Positions 28,614 to 38,081 of a stretch of 64,000 nucleotides of DNA are shown piece by piece. Made by a program: the position numbers and the translations under genes. The first letter of the stretch is position 1. Each line of letters starts with the position of its first letter. The notes beneath the pieces were generated by a model. It had not been told where the DNA came from, searched no databases, and saw only the letters and a list, made by a program, of their open reading frames with translations. This stretch comes from Paraburkholderia aromaticivorans. GTDB taxonomy: Bacteria > Pseudomonadota > Gammaproteobacteria > Burkholderiales > Burkholderiaceae. Where the stretch lies: positions 558,001 through 622,000 of the forward strand of contig NZ_CP051516.1 in NCBI RefSeq assembly GCF_012689525.1. The letters run 5' to 3'.

Positions 28614-29021
28614 ATCGGTGAAATGAAAGCGCGGGGGGCTGCGGCATTGCCAAAGAGTCTGCTCACGCAGAGTCGCAGCGTGTTTCGCTGAACCGGCGGC
28701 GATCATTGCACGTCTTTATGTCTCAATAAATGTCCAGTTCGGAGTCCGTTGTTTCCTGTCTGTACCGATAGCGTTGGTGCGGGAAAACGCCGGTCTTGTC
28801 GCGGGAAATGGTGGCGAGTGTTGCGGGAAATGTCTGCGGCCTGATCGGCAATTATATGTAGCTGTGATATAAATTTCGCGAGCGTTCTTGCGTGACTTTT
28901 TGGGTGTTGATGCGCGCAAGAGGAGGGAGTGCGGGAGAGGTGGGCGTAAAAAGCCATACTTGCCGGTGACGGCAGCAGCGCCACGCGGGGTTGCATCGCG
29001 CAACCCGAGCCGCAAAAAGAA
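28614..29021. other. Intergenic region upstream of the small membrane protein gene
   Basis: No gene is supported on either strand. It contains the three phased repeats described separately. On the minus strand, TATAAT (forward attata, 28851-28856) is a possible -10 for the membrane-protein gene, with no good -35. The stretch around 28840-28880 is AT-rich for this genome. Confidence 0.45.
28779..28830. repeat. Three GCGGGAAA direct repeats at exact 22-base spacing
   Basis: GCGGGAAA occurs at 28779-28786, 28801-28808 and 28823-28830, each start exactly 22 bases after the last, so all three lie on nearly the same DNA face. The bases between them are not repeated. The pattern suggests a protein-binding array or iteron-like operator rather than a simple tandem duplication. 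Confidence 0.55.
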
Positions 29022-29053
29022 AAGGGCTCGCACGCTAACGCGTGCAAGCCCTT
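29022..29053 (-). terminator. Intrinsic terminator after tRNA-Lys
   Basis: 14-base arms at 29022-29035 and 29040-29053, paired except for one G-T wobble, with a 4-base loop. On the minus strand the stem is followed by tttt and a second T run. It starts 8 bases after the tRNA 3' end. Confidence 0.8.
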
Positions 29054-29061
29054 GAATCTTT

Positions 29062-29137
29062 TGGTAGGCCGTACGGGATTCGAACCTGTGACCAACGGAT
29101 TAAAAGTCCGCTGCTCTACCAGCTGAGCTAACGACCC
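29062..29137 (-). tRNA. tRNA-Lys (anticodon TTT)
   Basis: The 76-base cloverleaf on the minus strand starts GGGTCGTTAGCTCAG and ends in an encoded CCA. The D-arm has AGCTCAGC-TGGT-AGAGC, the anticodon loop reads CTTTTAA with anticodon TTT, and the T-arm contains GGTTCGAATCC. The acceptor stem pairs GGGTCGT with ACGGCCT. It lies downstream of cpoB behind that gene's own terminator. Confidence 0.97.
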
Positions 29138-29222
29138 AAAAGAGAAGCGAAATTATAGCGATAGCCTCGACAGGCTGTCAACCCATCGCGGCCATCCAAG
29201 GTATTCGCACTTCAGATAGTGA

Positions 29223-29250
29223 AAAGCCCGGGCATTGCTACCCGGGCTTT
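29223..29250 (-). terminator. Intrinsic terminator after cpoB
   Basis: Perfect 10-base arms, aaagcccggg at 29223-29232 and cccgggcttt at 29241-29250, with an 8-base loop. The minus-strand T-rich end follows the stem. It lies about 70 bases after the cpoB stop and marks the end of the Tol-Pal operon. Confidence 0.75.
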
Positions 29251-29320
29251 CCAGCGAGAGGCGCGCGTGGCTATGACGTCGGACACTACGCGTTACTGCC
29301 AGCTACTCAACCAGTATGAA

Positions 29321-30082
29321 CTACTTGATCTGCGACAGCTTGCTCTGGGCCGACTGCGCGACGTCCGAGCCGCCGTATTGCGCGACGATCTGCTCCAGCG
29401 TCTTCTTGGCCGCGGCCTTCTGACCTTGCTCGAGCTGATTGTTAGCAATGGCCAGCAGCGCTTCCGGCGCCCGCGGATGCTGCGGATATTTCTGCACCAC
29501 ACCCTGCCAGGTCGCCGTCGAACCCTTGTAGTCGCGCAAGGCATACAGCGCGTTGCCGAGCCAGTACTGCGCGGTCGGCTGGTAAGGGCTGTTCGGGAAC
29601 TTGGAGATGAAAGTGCGGAACGACGCCGCCGCATTCTTGAAGTCGCCGTTGCGGAACTGCTGTGAAGCCGCGTTGAACGACTCCGTCTCACCCGGCTGCA
29701 CCTCGCCCTGGACGCCGTCCACCGTCTGCTGCTGCGGCTCGAATTTCTTCAGGCGCGTGTCCAGATCGGTGTAGTAGTCCTTTTGCTGCTTTTGCAGCGT
29801 GGTGAGCTGATTGCCCATGTCCTCGTTCTGTCCACGCAATGTGGCGACCTGCTGATTCAACTGGTCGAGACGGTTGGACTGATCGAGGATGGTGCGCTGC
29901 GCGGCCGACAACTGACTCGACAGGCTATCGGTCTTCGAACGCAGATCGAGAATGGCCTGACGGGCCTGATCGTCGTCGAAGATGCCCGCATGCGCGGGCA
30001 CAGCCGCGAAGGCCGTGCCTGCGACGCAGGCCGCTGCGGCAAACCGCAGCCAGGAGAAACGATGCGTCATTCGGCTCATCAC
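29321..30082 (-). CDS. cpoB: Cell division coordinator CpoB (YbgF)
   Basis: Periplasmic protein that links peptidoglycan synthesis by PBP1B to Tol-driven outer-membrane constriction. The 253-residue product has a signal peptide ending AHA (about residue 32), then a heptad-rich trimeric coiled coil (LDQLNQQVATLRGQNEDMG), a linker, and C-terminal TPR repeats (YQPTAQYWLGNALYALRDYK). It is the last gene of the tol-pal operon, 7 bases after pal. Confidence 0.95.
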   Translation of the reverse strand: MMSRMTHRFSWLRFAAAACVAGTAFAAVPAHAGIFDDDQARQAILDLRSKTDSLSSQLSAAQRTILDQSNRLDQLNQQVATLRGQNEDMGNQLTTLQKQQKDYYTDLDTRLKKFEPQQQTVDGVQGEVQPGETESFNAASQQFRNGDFKNAAASFRTFISKFPNSPYQPTAQYWLGNALYALRDYKGSTATWQGVVQKYPQHPRAPEALLAIANNQLEQGQKAAAKKTLEQIVAQYGGSDVAQSAQSKLSQIK

Positions 30083-30089
30083 CCGTTAC

Positions 30090-30599
30090 TTACTGTTGGT
30101 ACACGAGGTCGGCGCGGCGGTTTTGTGCCCACGACGATTCGTCATGACCCGTAGCTTGCGGCTTTTCCTTGCCGAGGCTCACGGCTTCCATTTGCGAGTC
30201 CGTCACACCCATCAGCGACAGCGAACGGCGCACCGCTTCAGCACGCTTCTGGCCGAGTGCCAGGTTGTACTCGCTGGTGCCGCGTTCGTCGGTGTTGCCC
30301 TGAATCAGGACGTGGCGTTGCGGATGGCTCTTCAGGTATTGCGCGTGTTGTTGCAGCAGCGATTGATAGTCGTCCTTGACCGAGTAGCTGTCGAAGTCGA
30401 AGTAGATGCTGCGCTTGGCGAGCGGGCTGTTCGGATCGTTCAGCGGGTCGACATTGACCTGTGCGACATCGGTCGGGTTCGGCTGCGTCGACACTGCGCC
30501 GCCCTTGTTAGCGTTTTCGTCGAGCTTGACGCCCGAGTGACATGCGGCCAGCGCACCGACCATCAATACGGCGAAAGCGAAGCGAAGTTTTGACATCAT
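30090..30599 (-). CDS. pal: Peptidoglycan-associated lipoprotein Pal
   Basis: Outer-membrane lipoprotein that anchors the membrane to peptidoglycan. The 169-residue product has a lipobox LAAC at about residues 17-20. Its OmpA-like domain has IYFDFDSYSVKDDY and the peptidoglycan-binding segment GNTDERGTSEYNLALGQKRA with the key Asp and Arg. It is placed between tolB and cpoB as usual. Confidence 0.98.
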   Translation of the reverse strand: MMSKLRFAFAVLMVGALAACHSGVKLDENANKGGAVSTQPNPTDVAQVNVDPLNDPNSPLAKRSIYFDFDSYSVKDDYQSLLQQHAQYLKSHPQRHVLIQGNTDERGTSEYNLALGQKRAEAVRRSLSLMGVTDSQMEAVSLGKEKPQATGHDESSWAQNRRADLVYQQ

Positions 30600-30631
30600 T
30601 TGAGTACTCTCCTTGTGTTATTGCAGAAACG

Positions 30632-31924
30632 TTATTGCATAAACGGGCCCCAGGATGGCTCGCGTACGCTGCCACCCTGAACGGACAGGACCTGCCGAGT
30701 GCGACCGTCGGTCGATACTGCGGCCAACACGCCACGGCCGTTCACCTGTGTGGCGTAAAGAATGTACTGACCGTTCGCCGCGAAGCTCGGCGATTCGTCA
30801 TGTGTCGTGTCCGTCAGGCCTGTGGCGGTGTTGCCTTGCAGGTCCTGGATATACAGCTTGAACCCGCCGCCGACACGCGAAATATAAGCGAGCTGTTTGC
30901 CGTCCGGGCTTACGCGCGGGCTGGTGTTGTAGCTGCCCGTGAACGTGACGCGCTGCGCGGCGCCGGAGTTTTCGCCCTGGGCCGACATCTTGTAGATCTG
31001 CGGTTGGCCGCCACGGTCGCTGGTGAAATAGATCGACTGGCCGTCAGGCGAGAAGCACGGTTCGGTGTCGATCGAACTGCCTTGCGTGAGACGGCGCAGG
31101 CCGCTGCCGTCCGCATTGACGGCGAAAATCTGCGTGTTGCCGGTGCGCGAGAGCGCGACCGCCAGCGTGCGTCCGTCCGGCGACCACGCCGGCGCACTAT
31201 TGTTGCCCTTCTGGTCCGAAACGACCACGCGACGGCCCGTAGGCAGATCGTGGATGTAGACGATCGGCTTCTTCTTTTCGAACGAAACGTAAGCAACCTT
31301 GGTGCCGTCAGGCGACCATGCCGGCGAGATGATCGGCTCGGGGCTCGACAGCGCGATGTGCGCGTCCTGGCCGTCCGAATCGGAGATCTGCAACTGATAA
31401 CGGCCGCCCGTCTGGATGACGTACGACAGACGCGTGGCGAACGCGCCGCGGCCGCCCATCAGCTTCGCGTAGATGTAGTCCGCGACCTTGTGCGCGCTCA
31501 TGCGCAAGCCGCTTTCGGGGCTCACCAGCACGAGGCCGCCGAGGCTTTCGCCCTTGACGGTGTCGTACAGCTTGAAGCGCACTTCGTATTGGCCGTTCGG
31601 CAGGCGGTTCACGCTGCCCGACACGAACGCGTTCGCGCCCTTGGCCTTCCAGCTGCCGAGGTCGACGGAATCCGTTTCGGAAATCGGCGTGGAGCCCGCG
31701 TCGATGTTCGTGAATTTGCCGCTGCGTTGCAGATCCTGACGCACGATCGTGCTGACCTGCTGCGGCGAGTTCGCTTCATTGGCGAAATTCGCCGTTGCGA
31801 TCGGAAACTGGGTGGACCCGACGCCTGTCACGAGGACTGTTAGTTCGGCGTGTGCGGCACCGCCGACGGCAATAAGGCACGACGCCACGAGTGTCCGTAG
31901 GCCTAGCTTGGTCATCAAACTCAT
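30632..31924 (-). CDS. tolB: Tol-Pal system protein TolB
   Basis: Periplasmic beta-propeller that shuttles between Pal and TolA. The 430-residue product has a signal peptide ([15 protein letters not shown]), an N-terminal alpha/beta domain, then WD-like propeller repeats with recurring P-x-WSPDG motifs ([42 protein letters not shown]). The ATG at 31924 is used; the frame runs eight codons further without support. Confidence 0.97.
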   Translation of the reverse strand: MSLMTKLGLRTLVASCLIAVGGAAHAELTVLVTGVGSTQFPIATANFANEANSPQQVSTIVRQDLQRSGKFTNIDAGSTPISETDSVDLGSWKAKGANAFVSGSVNRLPNGQYEVRFKLYDTVKGESLGGLVLVSPESGLRMSAHKVADYIYAKLMGGRGAFATRLSYVIQTGGRYQLQISDSDGQDAHIALSSPEPIISPAWSPDGTKVAYVSFEKKKPIVYIHDLPTGRRVVVSDQKGNNSAPAWSPDGRTLAVALSRTGNTQIFAVNADGSGLRRLTQGSSIDTEPCFSPDGQSIYFTSDRGGQPQIYKMSAQGENSGAAQRVTFTGSYNTSPRVSPDGKQLAYISRVGGGFKLYIQDLQGNTATGLTDTTHDESPSFAANGQYILYATQVNGRGVLAAVSTDGRTRQVLSVQGGSVREPSWGPFMQ

Positions 31925-32027
31925 GCTGTATGGGTTCCCAAAAAACAAAATTTGAACGGTTATCGACAGCTGAAAGACTCGGGAATGCCAGAATCGTTCC
32001 CATGCACGCGGCTTACGGTGCCTGCAA

Positions 32028-33047
32028 CTACCCTGCAGGTACCATTCTTATCGTAAAGCTTGCAGGTGTCTTTCCATCCGTGTCTTGTGGCAACGGGTCG
32101 GACTGCCGAACTGCGCGGAGCGCGGCGGCGTCCCATTCAGGGTTGCCGCTGCTTCGCTTGATCGCTGCGTTAAGGATGGTGCCCGACGGAGCGCAACGCA
32201 CGGATATCTCGGTTGCAAGCCCTTCGGTCGGCCCTGACCAGATGACGTTCGGGTGAACGCGTCGTTGTACTTTGTCGTTAAACCCAGGCGATGCGGCCGT
32301 GCCGCCCGAACCACTGCCCGTGCCGCTCTTGCCAAGCCCGTCGCTGGTGGTCGAGCCGGTGCCGCCGGTCGCGAGGCCTTGCATCTGCGCGAGACGTGCG
32401 CGACGTTCCGCATCCACTTTCTTCGCTTGTGCCGCGGCATCGGCTTGCGCCTTGGCCTTCGCAGCTTTCTGCGCGTCGGCCTTCTTCTGCGCTTCAGCTT
32501 CGGCTTGCTTCTGCTGTACCTGCTGCTGTTCTTTCAACTGCTGTTGCTTTTGCTGCTCAGCCAATTGCTGTTGCTTCTGCTTGTCGGCCTGCTGTTGCTG
32601 CTGCTGCTTCTGTTTGGCCGCCGCAGATTTCTGCGCGGCGAGTTGCGCAGCCTGGTCAGCAGCAAGTTGCTGCTGACGCTTCGCCTCGGCTTCCTGCTGC
32701 GCCTGCAGCTTCTGCTGACGTTGCTGTTCAGCCAACTGCGCCTCGCGAGCCGCTTGCTGCTGCTGACGCTTCTTTTCCTGCAACGCGATGTCGGCCTGTT
32801 CGTCGCGCACCGGCGGAGGAGGGGCCACCGGCACGGGCGGCGGCGGAACGGGACGGGGGATCGCCGTATCGGGTATTTCGGTCCACAGCTCCGCTTCCGC
32901 GCCTTCCGGTGTGCTGTTTTGCCACTGAATGCCGTGATACAGGAAGAACCCGAGCAGCGCGTGCATCACCAGCGCGAACGCAAAGGCTCGCCCGGTGCCG
33001 CGTTCACGCGGTGGCTGGAGCGGGTATTCGGAATTCTTGCGGATCAT
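32028..33047 (-). CDS. tolA: Tol-Pal system protein TolA
   Basis: Inner-membrane protein that spans the periplasm and transmits proton-motive energy from TolQR to TolB-Pal. The 339-residue product has one N-terminal membrane segment ([17 protein letters not shown]), a Pro-rich stretch ([17 protein letters not shown]), and a long Gln/Ala/Lys-rich helical domain of about 130 residues. A Gly/Ser/Thr linker and a small C-terminal TonB-like domain follow. Its start overlaps the tolR stop by 4 bases. Confidence 0.95.
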   Translation of the reverse strand: MIRKNSEYPLQPPRERGTGRAFAFALVMHALLGFFLYHGIQWQNSTPEGAEAELWTEIPDTAIPRPVPPPPVPVAPPPPVRDEQADIALQEKKRQQQQAAREAQLAEQQRQQKLQAQQEAEAKRQQQLAADQAAQLAAQKSAAAKQKQQQQQQADKQKQQQLAEQQKQQQLKEQQQVQQKQAEAEAQKKADAQKAAKAKAQADAAAQAKKVDAERRARLAQMQGLATGGTGSTTSDGLGKSGTGSGSGGTAASPGFNDKVQRRVHPNVIWSGPTEGLATEISVRCAPSGTILNAAIKRSSGNPEWDAAALRAVRQSDPLPQDTDGKTPASFTIRMVPAG

Positions 33048-33490
33048 TGCGATTTGACGAGCAATCCAACGCGCTTGACGCCGCGGGCTTTCAGCTCGGA
33101 CATCACGTTCATCACGACTTCGTACTTGACGGTCTTGTCGGCGGCGATCACGACGGGCTGATCAGGATGCGATTGCGCGCGATCGGCGATGAAGCCGTTC
33201 AGATCCGCTTTCGTCATGTTCTGCTGCTGTTGCGCGCCCGAATCGTCCTTGTATTTGACGCTCATGTTGCCGTCCGCGCGAATGTTCACGATCACGGGCG
33301 GTGTTTGCTGCTGCGGCGCCGCTCCGCCGACGGTCGGCAGATTGACGATCGACGGTGCCACGAGCGGCGCGGTCACCATGAAGATCACGAGCAGCACGAG
33401 CATCACGTCGATATACGGCACGACGTTGATGTCGGCCATCGCGCGGCGCGAGCGGCTGCCGCGCATGCTGGAGGAGCGAGAGCCTGCCAT
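33044..33490 (-). CDS. tolR: Tol-Pal system protein TolR (ExbD family)
   Basis: Part of the TolQR proton channel. The 148-residue product has one N-terminal membrane helix (NVVPYIDVMLVLLVIFMVTA) that contains the conserved channel aspartate, then a periplasmic domain. The ATG at 33490 has ggag about 6 bases upstream; the frame extends to 33601 but overlaps tolQ. A gap of 10 bases separates it from tolQ. Confidence 0.96.
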   Translation of the reverse strand: MAGSRSSSMRGSRSRRAMADINVVPYIDVMLVLLVIFMVTAPLVAPSIVNLPTVGGAAPQQQTPPVIVNIRADGNMSVKYKDDSGAQQQQNMTKADLNGFIADRAQSHPDQPVVIAADKTVKYEVVMNVMSELKARGVKRVGLLVKSQ

Positions 33491-33500
33491 CGTGGACTCC

Positions 33501-34178
33501 TTACTGTGCCTGGCGCTGCAGGATGTTCGAGAACTCTTCGATGAAAGTCTCGAAGCGGATTGCCAGACGGTCGATGTCGTGCGCGTAGCGGTTGTAGGCA
33601 ACCACGGCCGGAATCGCAGCGAACAGGCCGATCGCGGTGGCGGTCAGCGCTTCGGCAATACCCGGCGCGACGTTGGCCAGCGTGGCCTGCTGCACGTTGG
33701 CGAGGCCGCGGAACGCATTCATGATCCCCCACACCGTGCCGAACAGACCGATATACGGGCTGACCGAGCCGACCGACGCGAGAAACGCGAGATTGGCTTC
33801 GAGCACGTCCATTTCACGCTGGAACGCGGCACGCATGGCGCGCCGTGCGCCGTCGAGAATCGCGCCCGAATCGTTCAGACGCTTTTCCTTGCCTTTCAGG
33901 AATTCGCGCATGCCGGATTCGAAAATCCGTTCCAGCGCACCGATCGTGTGACGGTTGTTCGCGGCGCTCTGGTACAGCGCCTGCAGGTCGCCGCCCGACC
34001 AGAAATCGCGTTCGAAACGTTCAGTTTGCGCGCGCGCCCTGCGGATCGCAAACCACTTGCGGAAGATGAAAGTCCACGACAACAGCGACAACAACAACAG
34101 CAGAGCCATGACAGCCTGCGCCAGCAGGCTCGCGTTGAGTACGAGTGAAATGATCGACAGATCTTGTGTAGTGTTCAT
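33501..34178 (-). CDS. tolQ: Tol-Pal system protein TolQ (MotA/TolQ/ExbB family)
   Basis: Forms the proton channel with TolR. The 225-residue product has an N-terminal membrane helix (AQAVMALLLLLSLLSWTFIF) and two more near residues 125-195, including GLFGTVWGIMNAFRGL and ALTATAIGLFAAIPAVVAYN, which hold the conserved Thr/Gly/Pro pattern. The ATG at 34178 gives MNTTQDLSI. It is the first gene of tolQRAB-pal-cpoB; ybgC precedes it by 155 bases. Confidence 0.97.
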   Translation of the reverse strand: MNTTQDLSIISLVLNASLLAQAVMALLLLLSLLSWTFIFRKWFAIRRARAQTERFERDFWSGGDLQALYQSAANNRHTIGALERIFESGMREFLKGKEKRLNDSGAILDGARRAMRAAFQREMDVLEANLAFLASVGSVSPYIGLFGTVWGIMNAFRGLANVQQATLANVAPGIAEALTATAIGLFAAIPAVVAYNRYAHDIDRLAIRFETFIEEFSNILQRQAQ

Positions 34179-34333
34179 AAAGGTTCGTTTTAACGTCCCG
34201 GAAGGGGGCGTCCGGCTGCAAGGCCGCTCGAAGCTTGCCGTGAGCAAAACGGAAGCATCGGCGATATTGCAAGCCGAACCATGCTTTGTGTTGCTTGATC
34301 GTTACGAGTTCACTGGCCCCGTAACAACGGGGT

Positions 34334-34813
34334 TCAGTCATTGTTCGTTGACACGCCTGGCTCGCTCACGCCCGGCCCGCGCCGCAAGGCGGCGAGAACC
34401 GGCGGAGGAATCGCGGCCGGCCGCAGCGCAATGCGGTCCACGCAGCCGACCCGGATGGAACCGGTAGCAAGCAGCGTGCCGTCCCGCCACGCTTCCTGCG
34501 CGAAATCAACCGACGCTCTGCCGAGCCGCTCGATCCGGCAGACCACGTTGACCACGTCGTCTAGCCGGGCCGGCGCCCGATAATCGACCGCGGTGCTGCG
34601 GACGATGAAAATCGCACCCGCTTCGTCCGCGAGCCGATTCTGGTCGACGCCGCACGCGCGCAGCCATTCGGTGCGCGCTCGTTCAAAAAACTTCAGGTAG
34701 TTCGCGTAAAACACGATGCCGCCGGCGTCGGTATCTTCGTAGTACACGCGGATCGGCCACGTGTAGCCGATTTCCGCGCCGGGCTGGCTGGTCGACATAT
34801 TCATGCGGCGCAT
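34334..34813 (-). CDS. ybgC: Acyl-CoA thioesterase of the Tol-Pal operon, YbgC family
   Basis: Hot-dog fold thioesterase; in E. coli it acts on short acyl-CoAs and associates with acyl carrier protein. The 159-residue product has VYYEDTDAGGIVFYANYLKF near residue 20, with the catalytic Asp, and FERARTEWLR. Three in-frame ATGs (34813, 34804, 34798) are possible starts; none has a clear ribosome site. It precedes tolQ, the standard arrangement. Confidence 0.93.
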   Translation of the reverse strand: MRRMNMSTSQPGAEIGYTWPIRVYYEDTDAGGIVFYANYLKFFERARTEWLRACGVDQNRLADEAGAIFIVRSTAVDYRAPARLDDVVNVVCRIERLGRASVDFAQEAWRDGTLLATGSIRVGCVDRIALRPAAIPPPVLAALRRGPGVSEPGVSTNND

Positions 34814-34883
34814 TTTACCGGAACGCACACCCCTAGGTCTGTTTCAAGATGTGTGCCCCGTCCGGCGGGCCTCAGCCGGGATT

Positions 34884-35630
34884 TCAGCCGCGATGGACGG
34901 ATAAAGCGGAGAACGATTGAGCCACCGGCATCAGTTCGATCGTGTTGATGTTGACGTGCGCCGGGCGCGTGGCGATCCAGTAAATCGAGTCGGCAATGTC
35001 TTCAGGCGTCAGCGGCTGCACGTTTTCATACATCTTGCCGGCCTTTGCATCGTCGCCGCGAAAACGCACGTTCGAGAACTCGGTACCGCCGCACAGGCCC
35101 GGCTCGATGTTCGTCACCCGCAGCGCCGTGCCGGCGACATCGGCACGCAGATTCAGGCTGAACTGATGCACGAACGCTTTGGTGGCCCCGTACACGTTGC
35201 CGCCCGCGTAAGGCCAACTGCCAGCCGCCGAACCCAGATTGAAGATGTGGCCGCGATTGCGTTCCACCATGCCGGGCAGGAGGGCGTGCGTGACTTGAAC
35301 GAGCCCTGTGCAGTTGGTCTCGATCATGGTGTTCCATTCGTCGAGACTCGCTTTTTGCGCCGGTTCGACGCCGAGCGCGAGGCCGGCATTGTTGACCAGC
35401 ACATCGATTGCGGCGAAATCGGCCGGCAGCGAGGCCGGCACGGCTTCGACGGCGGCGCGGTCGCGCACGTCGAGCTCGTACGGCAGAAGCGCGTCGCCGA
35501 GTTCGTCGGCGAGCTCTTGCAGGCGGTCCTTGCGGCGAGCGGTGGCGACGACACGATGGCCGCCTTTGACGAAGGCGCGAGCGATGGCGGCGCCGAATCC
35601 CGCGGACGCTCCGGTGACGAACACGATCAT
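34884..35630 (-). CDS. SDR family NADP-dependent oxidoreductase, YdfG-like
   Basis: Short-chain dehydrogenase resembling E. coli YdfG, which oxidises L-allo-threonine and 3-hydroxy acids. The 248-residue product has the Rossmann motif VTGASAGFG at the N-terminus, NNAGLALG near residue 80, and the YGATK catalytic pair (Tyr/Lys) near residue 155. The ATG at 35630 is preceded in frame by a very long open stretch antisense to glyA and nrdR, which I regard as spurious. It lies 70 bases upstream of ybgC on the same strand. Confidence 0.9.
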   Translation of the reverse strand: MIVFVTGASAGFGAAIARAFVKGGHRVVATARRKDRLQELADELGDALLPYELDVRDRAAVEAVPASLPADFAAIDVLVNNAGLALGVEPAQKASLDEWNTMIETNCTGLVQVTHALLPGMVERNRGHIFNLGSAAGSWPYAGGNVYGATKAFVHQFSLNLRADVAGTALRVTNIEPGLCGGTEFSNVRFRGDDAKAGKMYENVQPLTPEDIADSIYWIATRPAHVNINTIELMPVAQSFSALSVHRG

Positions 35631-35873
35631 TGCAGTGGTTCCCAGGCTGGTAAGAGAGAAAGGCCCCAAGCCTACTTCCATTGCGGCGCTGCGGCAAGGA
35701 TGAACCAACCGTACAAGAGGCCGTGGCAGGGATGCGCCGCGAGTTTCCGTAGGATTTTCCTCAGACGTTTGTGCGCCGGATAAGACGGCTCTGCGGCCCG
35801 TCTGGCGGGCGCCCGCGGGAGCGGCCGGAAGCTGGTTGCCTATTCGATCCTCTTCCAATAAACTAACGCGCTC

Positions 35874-35976
35874 ATCCCTGCGTGACTGGCGATAGAACCG
35901 GTTCAAGCAACCGGGTTCAAGGTGGAACAACCCACCGTGAAGCGCAGGGTGCCGTTTTGCCGTTCGCCTGGGCAGC
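35874..35976 (+). ncRNA. ZTP (pfl) riboswitch upstream of glyA
   Basis: Contains the two hallmark blocks of the ZMP/ZTP riboswitch: cgtgactggcg (35881-35891) and cgttcgcctgggca (35961-35974). P1 is ccctgcg (35876-35882) with cgcaggg (35943-35949). An inner stem pairs ggtgg (35921-35925) with ccacc (35932-35936). The signature pseudoknot pairs ggcg (35888-35891) with cgcc (35965-35968). The P3 arms tgcc and ggca close the 3' half. An extra hairpin (about 35895-35918) is inserted in the loop region. The class senses ZTP, a signal of low 10-formyl-THF, which fits glyA control. Confidence 0.85.
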
Positions 35977-36146
35977 CGTGATCCGCGCGCATTGATCTGC
36001 GCTGACGGTGGCTGTCCTGCCTCGCGTGTGCGGCGACTCTCCATCCGCCACGTCAGGGCTGGCCCAGCCGCCAGCAGCGCTGCGTACCCTCTACGCAAGA
36101 TTCGGCGCACGATCCGGTCAACCTGAACACATTCAACGGAATCCGT

Positions 36147-37394
36147 ATGTTTGACAGAGCCCAAAGCACCATCGCCAACGTCGATCCTGAACTCTGGAAA
36201 GTCATCGAGCAGGAAAACCGCCGTCAGGAAGAGCATATCGAACTGATCGCGTCGGAAAACTACACGAGCCCGGCTGTCATGGCTGCGCAAGGCTCGCAAC
36301 TCACGAACAAGTACGCTGAAGGGTATCCGGGCAAGCGCTATTACGGCGGCTGCGAGTACGTCGACGTGGCCGAACAGCTGGCAATCGACCGTGTGAAGCA
36401 ACTGTTCGGCGCCGAAGCCGCGAACGTGCAGCCGAACTCCGGCTCGCAGGCCAACCAGGGCGTGTTCTTCGCCATGCTCAAGCCGGGCGACACGATCATG
36501 GGCATGAGCCTCGCGCACGGTGGCCACCTCACGCACGGTTCGCCGGTCAACATGTCGGGCAAGTGGTTCAACGTGGTCAGCTACGGCCTGAACGAAGCCG
36601 AAGATATCGACTACGACGCTGCGGAAAAGCTTGCTCAGGAACACAAGCCGAAGCTGATCGTGGCGGGCGCCTCCGCGTTCTCGCTGCGTATCGATTTCGA
36701 ACGCATGTCGAAAATCGCCAAGTCGGTTGGCGCGTACTTCATGGTCGACATGGCGCATTACGCTGGTCTGATCGCCGCGGGCGTCTATCCGAACCCGGTG
36801 CCACACGCCGATTTCGTCACCACCACCACGCACAAGAGCCTGCGCGGCCCGCGCGGCGGCGTGATCCTGATGAAGGCCGAGTTCGAAAAGCAGATCAACT
36901 CGGCAATCTTCCCCGGCATTCAAGGCGGTCCGCTGATGCATGTGATCGCCGGCAAGGCCGTTGCGTTCAAGGAAGCGCTGTCGCCGGAATTCAAGGAATA
37001 TCAGCAACAGGTCGTCGAAAACGCGCGCGTGCTGGCTGAGACGCTGGTCAAGCGCGGTCTGCGCATCGTGTCGGGCCGCACCGAAAGCCACGTGATGCTC
37101 GTCGACCTGCGCGCGAAGAAGATCACCGGCAAGGCCGCGGAAGCCGCGCTCGGCGCCGCTCACATCACCGTCAACAAGAACGCGATTCCGAACGATCCGG
37201 AAAAGCCGTTCGTGACGAGTGGCGTGCGTCTCGGCTCGCCGGCCATGACCACGCGCGGCTTCGGCGTCAAGGAAGCCGAGCAGGTGGGCAATCTGATCGC
37301 CGACGTGCTGGACAACCCGGAAGACGCCGCCACGATCGAACGTGTGCGCGGGCAAGTCGCTGAGTTGACCCAACGCTTCCCGGTTTACCGCTAA
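36147..37394 (+). CDS. glyA: Serine hydroxymethyltransferase
   Basis: PLP enzyme that converts serine and THF to glycine and 5,10-methylene-THF, the main one-carbon source. The 415-residue product has [32 protein letters not shown], and the PLP lysine motif [13 protein letters not shown] near residue 230. The start follows a 170-base leader after the ZTP riboswitch, with acgga as a ribosome site. nrdR follows 6 bases downstream. Confidence 0.99.
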   Translation: MFDRAQSTIANVDPELWKVIEQENRRQEEHIELIASENYTSPAVMAAQGSQLTNKYAEGYPGKRYYGGCEYVDVAEQLAIDRVKQLFGAEAANVQPNSGSQANQGVFFAMLKPGDTIMGMSLAHGGHLTHGSPVNMSGKWFNVVSYGLNEAEDIDYDAAEKLAQEHKPKLIVAGASAFSLRIDFERMSKIAKSVGAYFMVDMAHYAGLIAAGVYPNPVPHADFVTTTTHKSLRGPRGGVILMKAEFEKQINSAIFPGIQGGPLMHVIAGKAVAFKEALSPEFKEYQQQVVENARVLAETLVKRGLRIVSGRTESHVMLVDLRAKKITGKAAEAALGAAHITVNKNAIPNDPEKPFVTSGVRLGSPAMTTRGFGVKEAEQVGNLIADVLDNPEDAATIERVRGQVAELTQRFPVYR

Positions 37395-37400
37395 GCCGCC

Positions 37401-37883
37401 ATGCACTGCCCCTTCTGCCGTCACGCCGATACGCAAGTCGTCGACTCGCGCGTATCCGAAGACGGCGCGACGATTCGCCGGCGCCGCCGCTGCCCGGCCT
37501 GCGACAAACGTTTCACGACGTATGAGCGGGTCGAGCTGGCGTTGCCGTCGGTCGTCAAGAAGGACGGCAGCCGCACCGAGTTCGACCGCCGCAAGATCGT
37601 CGCGAGCATGCAACTGGCGCTGCGCAAGCGCCCGGTGGCAGCGGACGCGATCGACGCGGCGGTTGCCCGCATCGAGTATCTGTTGCTCGGCAGCGGTGAG
37701 CGCGAAGTGCGCAGCGAGCGCCTCGGCGAACTCGTGATGAACGAGTTGCGTGCGCTCGATACCATTGCCTACGTTCGTTTTGCTTCCGTCTACCGGCGCT
37801 TCGAAGACGTCTCCGAATTCGAAGACGTGATCGAAGAATTTCGCCGCGCCTCTTCTCCTCCCAAGCCTTCCCGCAAACGCTGA
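37401..37883 (+). CDS. nrdR: Transcriptional repressor NrdR
   Basis: Zinc-finger ATP-cone repressor of ribonucleotide reductase genes. The 160-residue product has the N-terminal zinc ribbon [17 protein letters not shown] and [17 protein letters not shown]. The ATP-cone follows ([16 protein letters not shown] to [14 protein letters not shown]). It is probably co-transcribed with glyA. No NrdR boxes were recognised in the window, so its targets are elsewhere. Confidence 0.98.
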   Translation: MHCPFCRHADTQVVDSRVSEDGATIRRRRRCPACDKRFTTYERVELALPSVVKKDGSRTEFDRRKIVASMQLALRKRPVAADAIDAAVARIEYLLLGSGEREVRSERLGELVMNELRALDTIAYVRFASVYRRFEDVSEFEDVIEEFRRASSPPKPSRKR

Positions 37884-38081
37884 ACGCAGTCGCATCGCGC
37901 GTTGCGTTTGAATCGCCGTTTTGTTCCGCGTTGTTTCGCGCATCCGTATCTCCCGCTGCCGTTAAGGTTCGTCGCGTGCATTTTTGCGCGGGATAGCGTC
38001 TGAGTGCCACCTGGCCGTTCGGCCGATTGTTGGGCGACTTGCAAATCGCTAGATTGGCTGCATTCTTCGAATCGATCAGGG

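Noticed and set aside
32253..33544. Long plus-strand frames opposite tolA
   Set aside because: They are shadows of the Gln/Ala-rich repeats of tolA, read as Leu- or Cys-rich nonsense.
34884..37943. A 1,019-codon open frame on the minus strand
   Set aside because: Only its last 248 codons are a real gene (the SDR). The rest runs antisense to glyA and nrdR and through the riboswitch, and stays open because GC-rich codon bias suppresses stops in that frame.
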